This document shows positions 1-8,944 of a stretch of 64,000 nt of DNA, piece after piece. How positions within the stretch are numbered: position 1 is the stretch's first letter; every line of letters begins with the position of its first letter. The stretch is from assembly GCF_021412625.1 (NCBI RefSeq), contig NZ_JAKCFI010000013.1, positions 1 to 64,000 of the forward strand, read 5' to 3'. The notes below the pieces were generated by a model. It was not told the origin of the DNA. It saw nothing but the letters and a program-made list of their open reading frames with translations, and made no database searches. This stretch comes from Myxococcus stipitatus (GTDB lineage Bacteria; Myxococcota; Myxococcia; Myxococcales; Myxococcaceae). A program made the position numbers and the translations under genes.

Positions 1-282
1 CGGGCCGGACGAACGGCTTCTACCGAGGCCACCGCCTCGGCCCAGGACTTGACTCCGCTCTCACTTCGGACGACTCCTCGGGTGCTCCGCGAATCTCTCG
101 ACACAGTCTTCTCGCGGGGCCTTGGTGGGCAGGGGTGTCGCCACACCCCTCCCACCGCCTACGCATCGCCGGCGTACTCCCTCTGCGCGTAGCAGCACCA
201 CGCTGCGCCCCGCCCTCTCCGCAGCGCGCCAGCGGACCTCAACGACCGGAACTCGCAAGAATCCGGCTCGCTGAGGGGCAGT
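1..282. other. No recognisable gene
   Basis: I see no supported coding sequence here. All frames are short or interrupted, and the GC-rich frames on both strands do not resemble a known family. It may hold decayed upstream parts of the TIGR04552-like gene. Confidence 0.4.
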
Positions 283-771
283 GTGCCCATTCGCAACCGC
301 TCCCCATCATTCAGTCGGTTCGAGAACGGGCCGCGCTCCCTCAACCACCGTGCGCGGCAACACTTGGTCGTGCCCGACCAGACCGAAAATACGCTCCTGC
401 CGTTCAAGGGGGTGTTGGAGGAGTATCCGCACTTTGAGCAGTTCATTCCCAGTCTCCATCTGGATCGCGACTACGAGGCGCGGGAGTCCCGAAATGGAAA
501 CACATTTTCGGGGAATGGCTATCGCGCCCTGAACTTTGTCGTAGACATCCCAATCCGAATGGATGCGTATCTGCCTCCTCCTGAGAGTGATACACGCCCC
601 AGGAAGGGGCGTGTGGTCATTTCACTCGTGGAGTTTCAGATTGTCGATGAGGAGACTGCCCGACAGAACGAACTAGGGGAGAACTCTCACGAAGCCTACA
701 AACGGCGGCAGAAAAAGCGTGTGCTTAAGCGTCTGAGCCAAGGTCTTGTCGTGCCCAAGAAGCCAGGGTGA
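283..771 (+). pseudogene. TIGR04552-like protein, C-terminal remnant
   Basis: The frame encodes 162 aa from a GTG. The clearly protein-like part begins near residue 27 (HLVVPDQTEN) and runs to the stop. It contains the segments DREYEA-like DRDYEARESRNGN, YRALNFVVDIPIR and YKRRQKKRVLKRLS, which I recall from the myxobacterial TIGR04552 family (function unknown). Members I recall are much longer, so a large N-terminal part appears to be missing. The same frame has a stop at 190-192, and I see no related sequence in the other frames of 1-282. No convincing ribosome binding site precedes the GTG. Base composition is AT-richer than the genes after 4.6 kb. The family name is from memory. A short intact gene is the alternative. 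Confidence 0.45.
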
Positions 772-797
772 ACGACAGGAAGCCGTAGGAGGCGATT

Positions 798-2237
798 CTA
801 TGGATACTCATAGAGAATCTCAAGCGTAGCGAGCTTCGGGTCGGTCTCGACATCCGAAATTAATATGTCGCTTATGTTGTCTCCGTCTGTTTGGCTTGAA
901 AAGCGGAGCCTGTATTGGGTTCGGTGATTGCGTTCGTTGCGAAGGAGCCAATCTGACTGGAACCAGGAAGTTATGTCGACCGTACCAGGTCTACCAATGG
1001 TATTGGGTGGAACGATGATGGCTGAATTCAGTGACAGGGCATGATAATCCGCGATGAGTGCTGGATTGTCCCCAAAATGGCTTGCTTCGAGTTCATTGCC
1101 AATGTTGACGTGCTCAAGCATGAGGTGACCCAAGTTTTCATGCGGATTTCCTTGCTGAGCGCTTGTCCACCAACGAAGAGTTGCTTGTCGGATGAGGGTT
1201 AGATCTTCTGGGAGTCCACTGACGAGAAAGCCGAGGAAGAGTCGTTTGCTTTCGTTCTCGGCCGTATCGCCCAGGGTGGCCAGATTGTAGATGAAATTCG
1301 GTCGATAGTAGCTCGGTGCTCCGACAGAGCCACTGGTTGCTGGGTCGAAATCGAACGTGGCTACGCCTTCACGGACAATCCTGAATCCTTGTTGCTTGGT
1401 CTGCTCAAGCATGTTGCCCACGGCATCCCGTGCATGTGTAGAAACCTGCCAGACGACTTGAGAGCCATACGGAGGAGCGGCTGCCAACCTCACGGTCAGT
1501 ACTGTTGCCGCCGGATTCCAAGTCATCGTGGAATTGTTGAGCCCTGCCGGAGAGATAACGGCGAAGGCCGCTTCGGTCTCTGGCTTGCTCATGGGCTCGG
1601 AAAAGACAACTTCGATCAGCGTGTCTCGATTGACGCCAATCTTCGAGTCGGCGGGCGTGGTTGCAAGAATGGTCGGGGGTTGCATATCTGGTGCGGGGCC
1701 GCCGGTTGTGAAGAAGAAAGATTTTGGATTTTCCAGAGCGTTTGCGGCCCTGTCTTCGCCTTCTATCGTCAATGTGTAGCGAGTGTTCTCTTTTAGTAGA
1801 TTGGTGAATGTTAGTGTTGCCTCGCTGTCCTGAGTGTCCCATGTGAGATTGATACCCTTCACTGGAGGTTGGATACTCATGGAGACAGTAGGGCGGTTCA
1901 TTGGTTCGGAGAAGGCGACTCGTATTTTCGTGTCTAGCTTGACTTGGGTTGATTCGTTGAGCGGGAAAGTCGTCAACACGGTGGGCCGTGTTGTGTCGGC
2001 AGTGCCTGCGTCAATAGAACCTCCATCATTGCCAAGATCGCCAGCATCTGGTTGAGGTATGCCAGAGTCTCGATCTCCTGCGTCAGGCAAGTTCGCTGTT
2101 CCTGCATCGGGAGGCTCCTGCGCGGGAGGATCGATAATGTCTGGAATTTCGACGCAGGCAACTCCGGAGTTCACGGTAAACGAAATGAAAATAAGGAGTA
2201 GCGCAAAGTGTGATTTGAGTCGAATTGAAGGATTCAT
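798..2237 (-). CDS. Ig-like (Big_5) lipoprotein with C-terminal DNRLRE/CBM96-like domain
   Basis: Predicted 479-aa exported lipoprotein. The ATG at 2237 is preferred over the longer upstream frame because it is followed at once by a signal peptide (FALLLIFISFTV) and a lipobox-like GVAC. After the cysteine comes VEIPDIIDPP and a Pro/Asp/Gly-rich linker. Two bacterial Ig-like Big_5 domains follow, each with the signature FSEPM (TKIRVAFSEPM, TLIEVVFSEPM). The last ~200 residues resemble the all-beta DNRLRE/CBM96-type domain (TLRWWTSAQQG, VDITSWFQSDW). No catalytic site is visible, so a surface adhesion or binding role is inferred. It lies 137 bp downstream of, and on the same strand as, a related lipoprotein with the same CxEVPD-like start. 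The DNA is clearly AT-richer than most of the window. Confidence 0.75.
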   Translation of the reverse strand: MNPSIRLKSHFALLLIFISFTVNSGVACVEIPDIIDPPAQEPPDAGTANLPDAGDRDSGIPQPDAGDLGNDGGSIDAGTADTTRPTVLTTFPLNESTQVKLDTKIRVAFSEPMNRPTVSMSIQPPVKGINLTWDTQDSEATLTFTNLLKENTRYTLTIEGEDRAANALENPKSFFFTTGGPAPDMQPPTILATTPADSKIGVNRDTLIEVVFSEPMSKPETEAAFAVISPAGLNNSTMTWNPAATVLTVRLAAAPPYGSQVVWQVSTHARDAVGNMLEQTKQQGFRIVREGVATFDFDPATSGSVGAPSYYRPNFIYNLATLGDTAENESKRLFLGFLVSGLPEDLTLIRQATLRWWTSAQQGNPHENLGHLMLEHVNIGNELEASHFGDNPALIADYHALSLNSAIIVPPNTIGRPGTVDITSWFQSDWLLRNERNHRTQYRLRFSSQTDGDNISDILISDVETDPKLATLEILYEYP

Positions 2238-2374
2238 TCGAGGTGGCCGAGTGTATGAAGCATTTGTTGGATTTCGTATGGTTGCTTGTGTGTGTAAGAT
2301 ATCTGCTCGTTTGGGGTGAGGCCGACGAGACGAAGTTCTGATGGCTTGTGTTGCGATGTGAAGAACTTTGGCTC

Positions 2375-4567
2375 CTACTGATTGAGCTGGCGCACATGGA
2401 TCGCGTCGCTGGAGCCGTCGAGTTCTTGCCATGCGATGATTGGGATATTGTCTGTCCCGATGATGATGGCTGGCTTCTTAGCGGGACTGTCAATCCCCGT
2501 AGTCACGCTCAGGGGCGTCCCGACACCAGTCCAGTCGAGATCAACTCGGCGTGCTACGAAGATGGTGCGTTTAGGTGCAGCAAAGCCGCTCCACGCAACG
2601 ATTGGGTGCCCATCATCACCAATGGCAAGGCTGGGATCCGTGTTCGCTGACGCTTGAGTGCTGACTCGCTGAGGGGGACTCCAAGAGCTGCCAGCCCACT
2701 GAGTGAAGTACAGATCGCTCTCGGTGCTTCCACTTGCTGCCTCAATCCATGCGACGCAAGGAGCCCCATTACCATCAGCTTCGATAACTGCGCTGCCTGG
2801 CCCCTTCCCTGTAGGAGTATTGATGGGCGAGGCTCCAAGCAGTTGTGAATGGTTAACTAGAACAGAGAGCGCGCGCTGGTTGAGGATGTCGAAATACGCG
2901 TTATAGACGGTGAATGTGTCGTCTCCGAAGCGAGTGATGGTTGAGCCGTTCGGATTCAGCTGGTTTGCGGGGGTGTTGACTGGTATTGCGGTCCATGCTG
3001 CGGAGTTTGGTGCCAGCCTGTATGCCTCGATTCTGAAGCTAACCCCATCGTATATGTCCAAATTGATAGTGATGACCCCTGTCGGCGTTGCAGTGACGGA
3101 TGGGGACGACATGGCGTACTCGAATGCTCCGGCGCCAGGGAAATCAGGAAGTGACTGCCACGTGTTGTTGCCCCATTTCCGTACAAAGGCACTGCGGCCC
3201 TTTTTCTCCGGTCCGGTGTCCTCGCTCCATGCCAGCAAAAGCGTGCCAGTAACGTCTGTATAGAGCGCAGGCTGGGTCGCATGGGTCTCGGGACCAGGCA
3301 GGGCGCTCAATGGCCCGCCAAGCATCTCCCAGGTGCTCCCGGTCCACCTCGCCGCATGAATGTTCTTGGTGGTGCCATCGAACTCGGACCACGCAATCAC
3401 AGGGAGTCCATTGGCCCCGCGCTTCATGACGACCTGCTCCGCAGGCGTGTTCCCGGGATAGGCGCTGATCGCTCCGCCAAGCGGAAGCCAGGCAGGGACG
3501 GTGAACTCCCAGGTTCCTTCGGCACCGAGGCTGTTGCCCGCGAGGTCCGTGAAATGATCGTTGACGGTACCCAACGTCACGCGGATGACGCTTGGCGCTG
3601 GCAGTGGCTGCTTCGGAACGAGTCTGAGTGTCCGCCCATCCGTTGCGAGCTCATGGGTCACCTGGAGCGTTGCGCCATCCGCAGTCATCACCTGGATGTC
3701 TTGCGGCTCGAGGCTGGAGGGATTGACGGGCTCGCTGAACGCCACCTCGATTGGCGCTCGCACGCTGACGTTGGTGGCTCCAGCACCAGGGCTTCGGCTC
3801 TCCACTTGAGGCGCGGTCCGGTCCACGATGACGGTTCGTGGAAGGCTCGTGAAAGCGGTCTTGCCTCGGGTTGCGCGAGCGGTGATCTGATGGTCGCCCT
3901 CGCCAGCGCCGGAGGTGTCCCACTCGTAGGTGTAGGGCGGGGCGGTCCACTCATGGATGACGGTGCTGTCCGCCAAGAGCTCGACCCGCTCGGGTTGCCC
4001 ATTCTCGACGCGAACCTCCAAGGCCACTCGCCCGTTAGTGTACGTCTTCGAGTTCGTTGGCGCGGCCCAACCGACCAGGAGATTCGCCAATGGAACGATC
4101 TGGAGCGTCACCTGGGCCTCCCGGACTCGAGCGCCAGCCGTGCCTCGCACGGTCACCGTGGTGCTGCCTGCCGCCGCACTGGTCGAGACTGTGATGGTCA
4201 GCGTGCCACTCGTACTCCCCGCGCCAATGGTCGCCGGTCTCGCCGTGATTCCCTCCGGCGGGTTCGCCAACTGGACTTCGACTGGCCCCGAGAATCCTCC
4301 AAGGCGACCGAGCGACACATCGAATCCCCGCTCGCCGCCCTGAACGATGGATTCCTCCGAGGGGCTCACGAACAGCGTGAAGTCTGACTCCTGCTGTCCT
4401 CCTCCATCCGGTGTGTGCCCTCCATCCGGGCTGCCACCACCATCGCTAGAGGTCCCACCATCATCGGCTGGCGTTTCGGGCGGAGTAACGACATCAGGGA
4501 CTTCGATGCAGGCGGGGGGCGTCAGTATTGCGACAAGGAGCAGGCTCAGGCTGAGTCGGGGCATCAT
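2375..4567 (-). CDS. Large Ig-like (Big_5) lipoprotein with C-terminal beta-propeller-like region
   Basis: 730-aa lipoprotein. The signal peptide LSLLLVAILTPPAC ends in a cysteine followed by IEVPDVVTPP and a Gly/Asp/Ser-rich tether. In order there is an Ig-like domain rich in thr/val strands (about 60-155), a second Ig domain of the 'YEWDTSGAGEGDHQITARA' kind (about 165-245), a Big_5 domain with VAFSEPVNPSS (about 250-355), and about 370 residues of repeated units (WSEFDG, WSEDTG, WIEAASG, WSGFAAP, WQELDG). Those units look like blades of a Sialidase/Asp-box-type propeller. No enzymatic residues are evident. It precedes the second lipoprotein at 798-2237 and probably shares its transcript. 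The 3' part is AT-richer than the 5' part. Confidence 0.75.
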   Translation of the reverse strand: MMPRLSLSLLLVAILTPPACIEVPDVVTPPETPADDGGTSSDGGGSPDGGHTPDGGGQQESDFTLFVSPSEESIVQGGERGFDVSLGRLGGFSGPVEVQLANPPEGITARPATIGAGSTSGTLTITVSTSAAAGSTTVTVRGTAGARVREAQVTLQIVPLANLLVGWAAPTNSKTYTNGRVALEVRVENGQPERVELLADSTVIHEWTAPPYTYEWDTSGAGEGDHQITARATRGKTAFTSLPRTVIVDRTAPQVESRSPGAGATNVSVRAPIEVAFSEPVNPSSLEPQDIQVMTADGATLQVTHELATDGRTLRLVPKQPLPAPSVIRVTLGTVNDHFTDLAGNSLGAEGTWEFTVPAWLPLGGAISAYPGNTPAEQVVMKRGANGLPVIAWSEFDGTTKNIHAARWTGSTWEMLGGPLSALPGPETHATQPALYTDVTGTLLLAWSEDTGPEKKGRSAFVRKWGNNTWQSLPDFPGAGAFEYAMSSPSVTATPTGVITINLDIYDGVSFRIEAYRLAPNSAAWTAIPVNTPANQLNPNGSTITRFGDDTFTVYNAYFDILNQRALSVLVNHSQLLGASPINTPTGKGPGSAVIEADGNGAPCVAWIEAASGSTESDLYFTQWAGSSWSPPQRVSTQASANTDPSLAIGDDGHPIVAWSGFAAPKRTIFVARRVDLDWTGVGTPLSVTTGIDSPAKKPAIIIGTDNIPIIAWQELDGSSDAIHVRQLNQ

Positions 4568-4762
4568 GACGAGGCGCTCGTGCAGCTATCGTTCCACTGT
4601 TTGCGTGGAGATAGGCGTGGGCTCGACCCCAACGCGTATCACGGCATCCCTCCCGGCCCCCAATGCCGCTCGGCGATTCTGGATTGGGAGCCCCACGGCG
4701 AGAGGTGCCTGTCCCGCGCCGTGGACACCTGTCCATCGCGTCTGCGTCTCCCAGAACGACGA

Positions 4763-4802
4763 AGCCCGTGCTCCCGGAGGGACTTCCCTCGGGGCACGGG
4801 CT
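4763..4802 (-). terminator. Strong hairpin terminator downstream of ffh
   Basis: A near-perfect inverted repeat has outer arms AGCCCGTGC/GCACGGGCT, inner arms CCCGAGGGA/TCCCTCCGGG and a tiny loop. It starts 25 bp after the ffh stop on the minus strand and is followed there by a T-rich TTCGTCGTTCT. It probably ends ffh transcription before the lipoprotein pair. Confidence 0.75.
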
Positions 4803-4827
4803 TTGCTCCACCCGATGGGTGGCGTCG

Positions 4828-6474
4828 CTACTTCTTCTTGCGGTTCTTCTTCTTGTTTTCCTTCTCCCGCTTGCGGCGCTCCTTGATGGCGTCGCGGTCC
4901 TCGCCCTTTCCGGCGGCGGAGGGCGGGGCGTAGCCCATGAGGCGGGCCTTGGCCATGGCGGCCTGGCCCATGGGTGGCGTGTAGCCCGGGGCCACCTGGG
5001 GCAGCTGCATGGGCATGCCCATCCCAGGCATCCCGCCGCTCATCATCTTCTCCATCATCTTGGAGTCCCCTCCGAACATGCTGGAGAGGTCCATGTTGCG
5101 CATCTGGGAGAGCTGCCCCAGCTGCTTGAAGCCGGGGATGCGGCCCAGCAGGCCGGGGTTCTGGCCGATGGTGCCCATCACCTGCTGCATCATCCCGAAC
5201 TTCTGGAGCAGCTCGCGCACGTCCTCGGGCTTGCGGCCACTGCCCTTGGCGATGCGGGTGATGCGGCTGGCGTTGATGAGGTCCGGACGCAGGCGCTCCT
5301 TCGCCGTCATCGAGTCGTACATCGACTCGATCTTGGTCAGCTCCTTCTCGTCCGGGTTGAGGTGCTCGGTCAGGTCTCCGAACATCGGGAACTTCTCGAG
5401 CAGGTCCTTGAGCGGACCCATCTTCCGCACCATGCGGATCTGCTCGACGAAGTCCTTCATCGAGAACTGGCCGGACAGCAGCTTGCGCGCGTCCTCCTCG
5501 GCCTTCTTCTCGTCGACGACCTTCTCGAAGTCCTTCATCAGGCCGACGATGTCGCCGAAGCCGAGGATGCGGCCGGCGAGGCCCTCTGGACGGAACTCCT
5601 CGAGCTTGTCCATCGACTCGCCCATGCCGAGGAACTTGATGGGCTTGCCCGTTACTTCCTTGATGGAGAGCGCCGCGCCGCCACGGGCGTCACCGTCCAG
5701 CTTGGTGAGGATGAAGCCGTCCAGCCCCAGGCGACGGTCGAACTCGGCCGCGGTGCGGACCGAGTCCTGACCAATCATCGCGTCGCAGACCAGGAGGATG
5801 TTGTCGGGCTGGACGTTGCCCTTGATGGACTCCAGCTCCGACATCAGCGCCTCGTCGATGGCGAGGCGACCGGCGGTGTCGATGAGCACCACGTCACACT
5901 TCTGCTCGCGCGCGGCGGCATAGCCCCGCTTCGCCAGCTCCGGGGGCTGGATGCCGGGCTCGTGGTACACGGGCACCTTGAGGCGCTCTCCGAGCACCTT
6001 GAGCTGGTCCACGGCGGCGGGACGGTAGATGTCCGCGGCGACGAGCAATGGCTTGCGCCCCTGCTGGAGCAGGCGGTTGGCGAGCTTGCCCGTGGTCGTC
6101 GTCTTTCCGGAGCCCTGCAGGCCCACCATCATGATGCCGGACAGCTGGCCCTTGGGCTTGAGGTTCAGGTCCGTGTTGACCGGCCCCATCAGCGCCTCGA
6201 GCTCGTCGTGGCAGATCTTGATGAAGTGGTCCATCGGGCTGACCTTGCGCTTCTTGCCCGATGCATCGGTGATGGTCGTCTGGACGAGCTCGCCCACGGC
6301 CTTCTCGCGGACGCGGGCGACGAACTTCTTCACCACGTCGAAGGCCACGTCCGCCTCGAGGAGCGAGACGCGGATGTCGCGGAGCGACTCGTCGACCAGC
6401 TCCGGGGTGAGCTCGCTCTTGCCGGCGAGGCGGTTCTTGGCGGCGCGGAAGCCCTTGGTGACGGTCTCAAGCAT
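4828..6474 (-). CDS. ffh: Signal recognition particle protein Ffh (SRP54)
   Basis: GTPase that binds signal sequences of nascent membrane and secreted proteins with 4.5S RNA and delivers ribosomes to FtsY at the inner membrane. The 548-aa product starts at MLETVTKGF, the conserved SRP54 N terminus, so the upstream in-frame extension is not used. Visible features are the N domain, the G1 P-loop GLQGSGKTTTTGKLA, DTAGRLAIDE (G3), TKLDGDARGGAALS (G4 region), and a methionine-rich M domain with MMQQVMGTIGQ and a C-terminal run MMEKMMSGGMPGMGMPMQ. It ends in a lysine-rich tail (KKNRKKK). The family is usually about 450 aa; the extra length is the C-terminal Met/Gly/Pro/Lys extension. No Shine-Dalgarno is visible: the ATG is preceded by a run of C. 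A hairpin terminator lies downstream. Confidence 0.97.
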   Translation of the reverse strand: MLETVTKGFRAAKNRLAGKSELTPELVDESLRDIRVSLLEADVAFDVVKKFVARVREKAVGELVQTTITDASGKKRKVSPMDHFIKICHDELEALMGPVNTDLNLKPKGQLSGIMMVGLQGSGKTTTTGKLANRLLQQGRKPLLVAADIYRPAAVDQLKVLGERLKVPVYHEPGIQPPELAKRGYAAAREQKCDVVLIDTAGRLAIDEALMSELESIKGNVQPDNILLVCDAMIGQDSVRTAAEFDRRLGLDGFILTKLDGDARGGAALSIKEVTGKPIKFLGMGESMDKLEEFRPEGLAGRILGFGDIVGLMKDFEKVVDEKKAEEDARKLLSGQFSMKDFVEQIRMVRKMGPLKDLLEKFPMFGDLTEHLNPDEKELTKIESMYDSMTAKERLRPDLINASRITRIAKGSGRKPEDVRELLQKFGMMQQVMGTIGQNPGLLGRIPGFKQLGQLSQMRNMDLSSMFGGDSKMMEKMMSGGMPGMGMPMQLPQVAPGYTPPMGQAAMAKARLMGYAPPSAAGKGEDRDAIKERRKREKENKKKNRKKK

Positions 6475-7190
6475 GGGGGGCGCTTTATAACAGGGGGGAG
6501 GTGGGATGCGACGGTGGAGCGCATCCAGGCCGTCGAAGAGTGGAGACACGGGCCCCGGTCCCCCAGCCGCGGACGGTCCCGAGGGCGTCGAAGCCTGACT
6601 TATTCAACGCCCCTCCGCCCCAGGCCCATCCCGGACCCCGTCCGTCCTCGGGGCGGTGCGTCGCCTCAGGGCGCCCTCGGGGACGTGTTTGCCGCGCTGG
6701 GGAGGTCGGGGGTTCTCCGCTCGTCCCGTGCCGCCGAGGGCCTCCCTGGCCTGCCTCCAGCCCACGTGGCGGCGGGGCCTCGCCGCCGTTGGAAGGCCAA
6801 GGGCCGGTCGTCCTCGAGCACCGCCACCCCGCGATGTCGGCGACCGCGCCCAGAAAGGCCCCGAGGGGGACCTCGGGTCTCTGTCGGCAATCAGGGGAAG
6901 GTGGCCATCCAGGGGCTCCATCGGCCTCCCTCGACGGGCCGCCACCCGGCGGGAGCTGGCCATCCTGGGGGGCGCTCCGAGATGGGCGAGCACACGGAAT
7001 GCCCCTCCAGGGGGTGGCTGGGAGCGAATGTCCGGCCCCCCGGGGAGCTTCCGCCCGCCCACTCCGCATCCGCTTGGATTTTCAGGGAGGCGGGAGGAAC
7101 GACCCGCCCCTCCGGGGCCTGCTAGGAACCACCTGGAGGGATGCTCCTCGAGTGTCCAGGCGGGTGTTCAATGTTTTCAGAGGGTTAGAG
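6475..7190. other. Gene-free GC-rich stretch between ffh and tRNA-Leu
   Basis: About 700 bp with long open frames on both strands, but every translation is low-complexity Arg/Pro/Gly/Ala and matches no family I know. I looked for a 4.5S RNA core (GGTCAGG...GGAAGGAAGC) and did not see one. The ffh promoter should lie at its left end. Confidence 0.5.
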
Positions 7191-7191
7191 G

Positions 7192-7277
7192 TGCGCAAGC
7201 CGGGGCTCGAACCCGGACGACCCTTGCGGGTCAGCGGATTTTAAGTCCGCTGCGTCTGCCAGTTCCGCCACTCGCGC
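7192..7277 (-). tRNA. tRNA-Leu (UAA)
   Basis: 86-nt class II tRNA on the minus strand. The 7-bp acceptor stem is GCGCGAG/CTTGCGC with one G-U pair and discriminator A. The D-arm is GCGGAACTGGCAGACGC. The anticodon stem-loop is GCGGA-CTTAAAA-TCCGC, giving anticodon TAA. The long variable arm is GACCCGCAAGGGTC and the T-arm GTCCGGGTTCGAGCCCCGGC. The CCA end is not encoded in full. It sits downstream of, and in the same direction as, the MATE exporter gene. Confidence 0.97.
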
Positions 7278-7465
7278 CTACGGGGTCCCGCCCCCAGGAC
7301 CAGCCAGCGCACCGTAGCGCCAACATGCAGCGGGTTCTACACGCAATCCGAGCCCGGCGATGCGCGGCGGGCTCTCCCTCTCAACCAGGGGAATGGGGGC
7401 ATCGGCCCGAGGCCCGGTGCTCTCCGCCGCCCGTTCCGCGCATGCATGGGCATTCGTCCGTCCCG

Positions 7466-8905
7466 TCAGCGTCGCTCCGCTTCGGGCCCGGCGCGGAGGA
7501 TGGCGCCGGTCCCCATCGCGACCGCTGTCACCAGCCCATATGCCACGAGGGCCACGGAGACGAACACGAACAGCGTGTCCAGTCCCGCGCCGAACCTCGC
7601 GACGGCGAGCCAGCCGAAGCCCGCGGCGATGACCAGTCGCGCCGTCCCCGCGAGGAATGGCCAGAGCACCCGGGCCGAGCCCTGCGCGGCGAAGCCAAGG
7701 ACGAACCCCAATCCCAGCAATCCATACAAGGGCGCGACGATGCGCAGGTAGAGGATACCCGGTTCCACCACCGCCGGGTCCTGGCTGAAGAAACGCATCC
7801 ACGCCATGGGGAAGAGCGCGGCTCCCAGGCCAATGGCTTCCGTCAATGCGAAGCCCATCCAGGCGCCCACCCACGCGACGCGACGCGCCCGCTCGTGGTT
7901 CCCCGCGCCGACATTCACACCCACCATGGTCAGCACCGCCGTGCCCATGCCGAACAGCAGCGGCACCAGCAGGTAGTCGAGCCGCGAGGCGATGCCATAG
8001 CCCGCGAGCACCTCCACGCCGAACAACCCCACCGCCCCCGTGACGATGATGACCATCAGGTTGGGCTGGACCGCGCCCAGCGCCGTGGGAAGTCCCACTC
8101 GCAGGATGTCGCGCAGCCAGCGCGTCCGCAGGCGCCCCGGCGTCAGTCGCAGCGAGGCCCGGCCCGTGGCCAGGTGTCGAACCAGCCACAGCGCCGCGCC
8201 CACGTAGAACAACCCCAGCGCGAGGCCCGCCCCGGCGATGCCCAACCGGGGAATGGGCCCGAGGCCGAAGATGAGGGCAGGGGAGACGACGACCATGACA
8301 CCCGCGCCCGCCAACGTCACCACCGCGGGCAGCTTCACGTCGCCCGCGCCCCGCAGCGCGGCGGCGAGCAGATTGACGACCCAGAAGGGGACGGCGCCCG
8401 CGAAGAGATAGTTCGAGTACTCGACGGCCGCCGCCAGGGCCCCGGCCTCGCCGCCCAGCGCGCGGTAGAGCGCGGGCCCCCACATCCAGGCGAGCACGCT
8501 CGAGCCCAGGCCCAGGGCCGCGCCGAGCACCACCGCGTGCCAGACCAGCGCCTCGGCATCCTCGCGTCGATTCGCTCCCAACGCCCGCGCCACCGCGGAG
8601 GCCACGCCACTGCCAATGCCGCCATTGGACAGCATCGTCATCAACATGAAGACGGGGAACACGAGGGACGCGGCCGCGAGCGCGTCCGTGCCCAGGAAGC
8701 TCACGTACCAGCTCTCCGCCACGCCCACCGCGGATTGCGCCACCAGAACCGCCGTCGTCGGGATGGCGAGCCTCAACAGCGTCCCGATGATGGGCCCCCT
8801 CAACAACGGCTCTCGAAGCGAGGCCGCGCCCGGATGCACGGAGAAGGGCCCCCGCGTGGGAGTCGGCTCGACCTCGCTCGCCTTGGGCGCGGTTCCCTCG
8901 TTCAC
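7466..8905 (-). CDS. MATE family multidrug/toxin exporter
   Basis: 479-aa integral inner-membrane protein with about twelve hydrophobic segments arranged as two MatE halves. These begin at LLRLAIPTTAVLVAQS and at ILRVGLPTALGAVQPNL, the paired LAxP/GLPxA motifs typical of the family. MATE proteins export cationic drugs and metabolites using Na+ or H+ gradients; the substrate here cannot be read from sequence. The start is a GTG (8905) with only a weak upstream purine run. The N-terminal ~30 residues before the first half are Pro/Thr/Glu-rich. tRNA-Leu follows on the same strand, with no clear terminator between. Confidence 0.93.
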   Translation of the reverse strand: MNEGTAPKASEVEPTPTRGPFSVHPGAASLREPLLRGPIIGTLLRLAIPTTAVLVAQSAVGVAESWYVSFLGTDALAAASLVFPVFMLMTMLSNGGIGSGVASAVARALGANRREDAEALVWHAVVLGAALGLGSSVLAWMWGPALYRALGGEAGALAAAVEYSNYLFAGAVPFWVVNLLAAALRGAGDVKLPAVVTLAGAGVMVVVSPALIFGLGPIPRLGIAGAGLALGLFYVGAALWLVRHLATGRASLRLTPGRLRTRWLRDILRVGLPTALGAVQPNLMVIIVTGAVGLFGVEVLAGYGIASRLDYLLVPLLFGMGTAVLTMVGVNVGAGNHERARRVAWVGAWMGFALTEAIGLGAALFPMAWMRFFSQDPAVVEPGILYLRIVAPLYGLLGLGFVLGFAAQGSARVLWPFLAGTARLVIAAGFGWLAVARFGAGLDTLFVFVSVALVAYGLVTAVAMGTGAILRAGPEAERR

Positions 8906-8944
8906 GACCCCGTCGGTACCTGGGTTCTCACTCGGATGCCCGGC

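Noticed and set aside
4663..7125. 820-codon plus-strand frame opposite ffh
   Set aside because: Leu/His/Gly/Ala-rich antisense artefact of a GC-rich conserved gene.
6475..7190. 4.5S SRP RNA gene near ffh
   Set aside because: No GGTCAGG/GGAAGGAAGCAGC-type core was found on either strand.
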